Assembly (NCBI GenBank): GCA_947471745.1
Contig: CANJKZ010000084.1
Location: 1,658,501-1,722,500, forward strand
Length of the DNA stretch: 64,000 nt
Direction of reading: 5' to 3'
From: Closterium sp. Naga37s-1
Lineage: Eukaryota; Streptophyta; Zygnematophyceae; Desmidiales; Closteriaceae
The notes beneath the pieces are model-generated. The model saw only the letters and a list, made by a program, of their open reading frames with translations, made no database searches and was not told where the DNA came from. Both the position numbers and the translations under genes were made by a program. Position 1 is the stretch's first letter; the number at the start of each line of letters is the position of its first letter. Below are positions 58,945 through 64,000 of this stretch, piece after piece.

Positions 58945-59493
58945 TGTTATAGTCGCAATAGGCTTGAATGTGCCTAAAACGAAAGATAGAGTGCAAAGTC
59001 AAATTTCTGCAGAGCGGCTTCAAACGTTGATAGTGTTCTGTTCACAGCTTCAAATGACTTGCTATAAATTGAATCTGGATCTTCTTGATATCGCCTACAA
59101 TATAAAATTTACATCGCACGATTTCATAAAGTATTCATGATGCAACGTTGGTTTGAATGAACGGCACTATGGCAGCCACTATAGACTTAGAATACAAATA
59201 AGGAAGAGTTGCGAGTTGGGAATGACTCCCACGCTCTACAAACCCCAAGCGCCGAGGTACAGTGATGTGGAACAGTGGCACACTGTCCCCAACCATGAAG
59301 GGTCTCGAAACTACCCTCCACAAGGGCCTACACCAAGAGAAATGTTACACTACACATTGTAATGTAACTATTCTCACTATCTTGAAGTTCTCCATTTTGG
59401 AGAGTTTCGAAATCACTTGAATCTTGAAACCAAGGCTCTGGTTCTTCATTATATTTTTTTCCTTGAGTTCTTGGAAGTCTGCCATGCACACCT
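58945..59493 (-). repeat. E2 5' LTR, partial (549 bp)
   Basis: Matches the E2 3' LTR from its TATAACA end and stops at 59493 where the A6 LTR begins. The rest is probably on the far side of A6. Confidence 0.88.
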
Positions 59494-59628
59494 TGTCAAA
59501 GTAACAAATGAGGATGAATGAACTAGCAATCAGTTGGGTACAAATACTAACCCTAATTGGGTTGTACCCCTTATGGGCTACCCACCCCACTACAGCCTAC
59601 ACAATGTATAAGCTATAATGTTCTGACA
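59494..59628 (-). repeat. A6 3' LTR (135 bp)
   Basis: Plus strand TGTCAAAGTAAC...TTCTGACA; the minus strand begins TGTCAGAACATTATAGC like A2 and A4. Next to the purine tract (minus CTATGGGGGTG). Confidence 0.92.
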
Positions 59629-59680
59629 CACCCCCATAGGCAAAATGGGGGAGAACAAGTGGTCACAAGACCAATCAAGA

Positions 59681-59735
59681 AAAACAAAGCAAGCTCAGGG
59701 TGGATCACAAAGTCACCACACAGTCCGAGCACAAG
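59681..59735 (-). promoter_or_regulatory. Conserved 3'-UTR motif in A6
   Basis: Minus strand TGTGCTCGGACTGTGTGG...CCTGAGCTTGCTTTG, about 50 bases before the LTR. Confidence 0.7.
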
Positions 59736-59859
59736 CAAAGGGCCACAAGGCCAGTTCACATGCAGAGTTATATAAAGAGAACAAACAATACAGTGATCAT
59801 ACCCTAGCAAGTGCAAGCATGCAGGTATATATATAGATCAGAGTACAAGCAGAGTCAAG

Positions 59860-61495
59860 CAGTAAGCAAGTGTGGAAGAGGCAGGCGGAAGTGCCTTGGT
59901 GAAGACATCAGCAGTGTTGGCCCTAGTGGCCACGTACGCAAGACAAAGCTGGCCACGCTGCTGCAACTCTCGAGCAAGGAAGTATCGCAGAGGGATGTGC
60001 TTCGTTCGGTGCTCCAGTCTGTGCTCCCGACACAAGGCAATCATGGCCTTGTTGTCTATGTACAGGACTGGAGGCGAACGAGGCTGCTCTCCCAAGTCGA
60101 TCAGCAAGTAGGTGCTCTCCTGAGCTGCCATGGCTCCGGCCCCAAGAAACCGAGCCAGAACCAAGGCTGAAGGTGTAACCGTGTGACGACCGCTGCGTAG
60201 CTGAGTCGTCAACCCAGGAGGCGTCTGCGTGACCAGTGAGAACAACTAGACCCCGTCCTCCAAGCACGAGCCCCATGCTCGACGTACTGCACAGGTAACG
60301 CAGTACCCTCTTCGCAGCATCCCAGTGCACCTTTCGGTGCCTACCGGGAGCCACGTAGCAAGCCAGAAGGCTGAGAGGGTACGCGAGGTCAGGTCGTGTG
60401 CACGTCATCAGGTACATGAGGCAACCCACAAGCTCTGGGTACGGACCACTCGGCTCTACGGACTCGTCCGAAAGTGGAGCTGAGAGCGAGTGGCTGGTAG
60501 ACAGAGGAGTGGGCTGTGGAGAGGAGAACTCGAAGCCGAAGCGCTGAAGGACCTGGTGCACCATGTGTGACTGAGTCAGTGTGATGGTGCGCCGTGCTCT
60601 GTCCCGGGTGATCTGCAGGCCAAGATAGCTGCAAAGTTCACCCAAGTCAGAGCAGGTGTGTCTCTTCTGCAGCTCGGACTTCACAAGGGTCAGGGCCTCA
60701 GTGTCAGCAACGGCAAAGACGAGGTCGTCGACGTACACGAGGACGTAGAACGGCGGCAGCGAGGTGTCGGTGCGTAGAAACAGCGACGGGTCCGCAGTAG
60801 AAGGAGCAAACCCAAGAGCCACAAGTGTAGTCCTCAGTGTGTCCTGCCACTCGCGAGGCGCCTGGCGGAGACCGTAGATTGGCCGCCGGAGGCTCCACTG
60901 GGTACTTGTAGGAAACGTCCCAGTGAAACCAGGTGGTCGGCGCAGCCAGATCTCCTCGTGCAGGCTGCCCTGCAGGAAAGTTGTGATGAAGTCCAGAGAG
61001 TGTAACTCGTAGTCACGCTGAGCAGCGACGTGCAGCAACACCCGAAGAGTAGTCATCTTCAAGGTGGGGGAGAAGTTCTGGAAGTAGTCAACTCCCTGTT
61101 GCTGACTGAAGCCTCGAGCAGCGTAACGCGTCTTGAAGGCAGGCGGCGAACCCGGCGGCCGCTTCATCCTGAAAATCCACATGCCATCGACTATGTTCGC
61201 CCGAGACGGGGGAACTTCATCGACGTAGGTGCCTGTGGACTTCCAGGATGCCATCTCGGATCCATAGCTGCCCGCCACTGAGAGGAGTAAGGACCCCTAA
61301 TCGCCTCTGCGTAAGAGCGCGGGGTCGGGATGTCAGGAGCATCCGGGTCTCCCTCGGGGGCAAGCAGCATGGAAGCGAAACGAGGTACAGCAGCTGCAAG
61401 ACACTCAAAGTTCTCCTGCCTGTCCTCAAGGACGTCCGTGCCAAGAGCACACTAACCCCCGACGGACGGAGGACTGGCAGGCTCAGAATCAGCAA
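59860..61495 (-). pseudogene. A6 reverse transcriptase-RNase H
   Basis: A 451-codon minus frame (61278-59923) carries MASWKSTGTYVDEVPPSRAN, GMWIFRMKRPPGSP, LDFITTFLQGSLHEEIWL, YGLRQAPREW and the catalytic YVDD. RNase H has TGHADASW, then a deletion of about 55 bases near 60150 removes the SCEAE segment with its Glu and shifts the frame; the last part (TKHIPLRYFLARELQQRG, ANTADVFTKAL) is in another frame (60245-59838). Upstream, GGECALGTDVLEDRQ is broken by a TAG near 61452. Confidence 0.9.
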
Positions 61496-62009
61496 CTAGA
61501 GCAGTGGGGTAGTCGAGACGGCAGGCAACAGCTAAGTCAAGCAGCTCGGCAATGAGAGCAGATGCAGAAGCAGACTCAAAGGAAGGGTCAGTGACAGCAG
61601 TGGCGAGGAGATGAGAGACAGTGGGACTGTCAGCACGAGCGCGGTCGGACGCAGGGTCAGGGACGTTATGAAGAGAGGACTCAGGAGGAGCAGGCAGAGG
61701 AACGCGCAGTGGAACAGAGGAAGGACGGAGTACCATAGCGTGCGTGCCGGGGACAGGAGGAGGACGCAAACGAGGAGCGCGACGAGCAGTGCGATCAGGC
61801 AAGACAGGACGAGTCGCAGGCTCACGACGCTCTGTATGACCGCCGGACTGCTTAGTGTAAGGAGAAGGAGCAGGTAGTGGGGAGGCCGGCTGTGACGACG
61901 TCTGCGACTGGTCAGGCAGTGGACACAAGAAGGGAGGAGGAAGACCAGGAGAAGACGGGACCCCAAGAACCTTCTGAAGCAGGGGAACGAAGTACGGTCG
62001 CGGCCGCAC

Positions 62010-62625
62010 AGTGCCTCCAGCACCTCCAGCGTCAGGGTCAACAGCTCCAGCTCCTGCAGATCTAGCGCCTCCGGCGCCAGTGCCTCCAACTCCAACTCCA
62101 GCAGCTCCAGCGCCTCTTGCGCCAGGGCCTCCAACTCCAGCTCCAACGCCTCCAGCGCTAGCTGCTCCAGGCTCCGTAGGGTCTCCTGCTCCAGCGCACC
62201 CAACACCACCAGTCCTGGCAGCTCCAGCACCACTGGTACGAGCACCTCCAGGACCAGTAGCCGCAGCACCTCCAGTACCGCCAGCTCCAGCAGGAACAGC
62301 AGCACCTCCAGCTCCAGTGTCTCCAGCGCCTCCAGCTCCGGGAGCTCCACTCCGACGGTGTGCGCGCCGAACAAGCCACTCACGCAGCTGCTGCGAAGAC
62401 AATCGCGACTAAGCACCAGCAGGACCTCCAAACAAAGCAGTACCACAGGGCTCAGCACCCCCAGACTCCGCACCCTCCAACTCGGCACCCCCAGGCTCAA
62501 CACTCTCAGGCTCAGCACCCCCAGGCTCAGCACCCCCAGACCCAGCACCCTCAGACCCCGCACCCCCCGGCTCCGCACCCCCAGACGCAGCACCCCCAGA
62601 CGCAGCACCTGGAGCAGCACCTAAG
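62010..62625 (-). repeat. A6 integrase-RT linker repeats
   Basis: CTCAGCACCCCCAGGCTC-type units from about 62450 to 62620 (Gly-Gly-Ala-Glu on the minus strand) and GCTCCAGCGCCTCC-type units from 62010 to 62340 (Gly-Ala), separated by SSQQLREWLVRRAHRRSG. Confidence 0.85.
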
Positions 62626-62639
62626 CCAACAGCTACCTG

Positions 62640-64000
62640 AACATGTGTAGTACCAGGGAGAGGGTCTACCTCAGACACACCCGAGGGAGCAGGACCCTGA
62701 GAAGGGTGCGAGCGGTAGGGGAAGAGACGGTAGAAGGGAACCAACTCGTCGAACGTGACGTCCTGAGAGGGGAGGATACGGCGGGAGGTGGGGTGGTAAA
62801 TTTGCCAGCCAGGCACGTCAGGGACAAAGCCAAGGAAGACGCAGGGAATGGCGCGGGCGGAGAGTTGTCCGCGGACGTATCGCGAACAAAGGCATGAGAA
62901 CCCCAGACCCGGAACACCTACGCATCGCCAACCTTCCCCGTCCAACGCAGTTTGGGCGAGGTCTCTGGCAAGGAGACACGAGGCCAGAGGTTGAGTTGAT
63001 GCACAGCGTACCGGACCGCAAACGGCCACAGAAAATAGGGAGCAGCCGCATGGATCATGGAGGCACGAGTGACCTCCATGACTAAGCCAATGCGGTGCTC
63101 AGCAATCCCATTTTGCTGAGGGGAGTCCGGAAGCGTGAACGACTGGAGAACGCCCTCCCCACGACAAAAGTCTCGCAAGAGGTCGGAGGAGAACTCACCA
63201 CCTCTATCAGAGTGCAGACGTAGGACAGGAAGGTCCGTACTGAAGCGCTCGCGGAGCTCGAGACGGACTGTGCGGATCCAAGGGATCAAGACATCAGGGA
63301 CCTCACCCTTGCTGCGCAAGGGGAAGACCGTGGTGTACCGCGTGTAGTCGTCAACAACCAGCAGAACGTAGCGCTCGCGGCCCTGTCCAGTGACGCGGGC
63401 TGGGCCCCACACGTCCATGTGGAGAGTATGCAGGGGAGCAGTCGTCAGGGGAAACGAGGAGGAGTAAGGAGCGGCGCGCTGCCGTCCCTCGACGCAAGGA
63501 AGGCAGGGCGGGGCAGGCGAGGGCGGGAGGGGAGGCAGAGGCCTGGGTGGACCAGAGACAAGAAACCGGGAGTGCATGCCATGAAGGCGTGGCAGGGAGG
63601 GGTGACCCAGGCGGTGGTGCCACAGAAGAGTCTGGTGCGACAGGAGGCGACACGAGCAAGAGGCGGCGACCTGACCTGACGCGGACACCTAAGCAGACGC
63701 AGCGACCTGAGGAGGCTTGGTAGCCAGTGTGTACAGACTCGACCCTGGCCGACGAGTGAACGTAGCCAGGTGACGCCCTGTCCGTCTGCACGTGCAGATC
63801 GACACACACTGACCCCCAGGAGTGGTGGTAGTGACCATCGCATCCTGAAGGGCAGCGGTACTCACCAAGTTCGTAGAGAATGAGGGGAGGTGAAGACCTG
63901 ACAGTGAGCCGGACGGAACCGCCGGACACGGGAGGACAGTGGAGGAACTGGCAACGACCGGGCCCCCAGAGGGGTCAGCCAGTCTGACCGGGACAGGTGC
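62640..64000 (-). pseudogene. A6 protease region, pre-integrase and integrase
   Basis: Minus frame 63688-62918: pre-integrase LLWHHRLGHPSLPRL with CLPCVEGRQ, integrase Asp in HMDVWGP, Asp in HSDRGGEF and Glu in NGIAEHR, ending in a stop after KVGDA. The C-terminal part (VWGSHAFVRDTSAD, PCVFLGFVPDVPGWQ) is in shifted frames. From about 63690 to 64000 the protease-side segment (TGRHLATFTRRPG equivalents, VRLADPSGGPVV) is read to the window edge; a stop separates it from the integrase frame near 63690. Confidence 0.9.

Larger units (their letters stand above)
53010..59493 (-). mobile_element. Family E copia element E2, degenerate, with nested TRIM
   Basis: Same family and orientation as E1 and only 162 bp from it. 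3' LTR 53010-53818, coding region about 53860-58920, primer-binding site 58931-58942, 5' LTR from 58945 until A6 interrupts it at 59493. Multiple stops and frameshifts. The expected target duplication next to the 3' LTR is GGGCC (53005-53009); its partner would be outside the window. Confidence 0.9.
59494..64000 (-). mobile_element. Family A copia retrotransposon A6, running off the window
   Basis: Minus-strand element with 3' LTR (59494-59628), 3' UTR, RNase H, RT, linker, integrase and part of the protease region by 64000. Inserted in E2's 5' LTR; the left flank ACCTT (59489-59493) should be repeated beyond the window. Several frameshifts and a deletion in RNase H. Confidence 0.93.

Noticed and set aside
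1..64000. Any host gene, bacterial operon, phage or virus genome
   Set aside because: All recognisable coding sequence is copia gag-pol; no envelope, capsid or replication genes of viruses and no host protein domain could be identified.

Overview
The window looks like nuclear, repeat-dense (heterochromatin-type) DNA of a green-lineage eukaryote. The support is indirect: every recognisable coding region is Ty1/copia retrotransposon gag-pol, the primer-binding sites match the 3' end of a plant-type initiator tRNA-Met (TGGTATCAGAGC and variants), and solo LTRs and a TRIM-type mini-element are present. The GC-rich copia family could fit a streptophyte alga or bryophyte, but that is inference. I found no host gene, tRNA gene, rRNA or CRISPR array.

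I use working family names. Family A: short-LTR (about 132 bp), GC-rich copia with a Gly/Ser-rich Gag (A1-A6). Family B: non-coding elements with A-like LTRs (B0, B1, B3). Family C: one Tnt1-like element with long LTRs (C1). Family D: A-related, with a Gln/Glu-rich linker (D0 relic, D1). Family E: Tnt1-like, LTR 819 bp (E1, E2). There is also one TRIM and one 386-bp solo LTR.

Layout: 1-3583, A1 (+), cut off at the window start. 3584-10129, A2 (-), joined tail-to-tail to A1. 10130-12145, about 2 kb of unexplained non-repetitive DNA. 12146-15780, B0, split by the complete and very young B1 (12621-15437). 15781-16787, unassigned DNA ending in a relic of another copia RNase H. 16788-24207, A3 (+). 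24076-36650, A4 (+), sharing the 24076-24207 LTR with A3 and interrupted by A5 (-, 26198-29784) and B3 (34301-36059). 36651-42672, C1 (-). 42673-42837, D0 relic. 42838-53009, D1 (-), interrupted by the solo LTR (43939-44324) and by E1 (46364-52847). 53010-59493, E2 (-), interrupted by the TRIM (58145-58489) and cut by A6. 59494-64000, A6 (-), running off the window.

Five-base target-site duplications (TSDs) prove several nestings: B1 CTGCC, A5 AGTCG, B3 CACGA/CATGA, solo LTR AAGAG, E1 CTATG, TRIM ACCGC. The relative order is D0, then D1 and C1; E1 and E2 into D1; the TRIM and A6 into E2; A5 and B3 into A4; B1 into B0. B1 (one LTR mismatch in 142 by eye) and E1 (about seven in 819) are the youngest.

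Functionally, family A encodes Gag, protease, integrase, reverse transcriptase (RT) and RNase H. Family B encodes nothing but shares A's LTR pattern, polypurine tract and a conserved 3'-UTR motif, so it probably uses A's proteins. The most notable features are that shared 3'-UTR motif, a three-half-site hairpin module in B, a non-canonical zinc motif in family A Gag, a peptide motif duplicated in the A polyprotein, and the TRIM with a tRNA-like A/B-box arrangement over its LTR-PBS junction.
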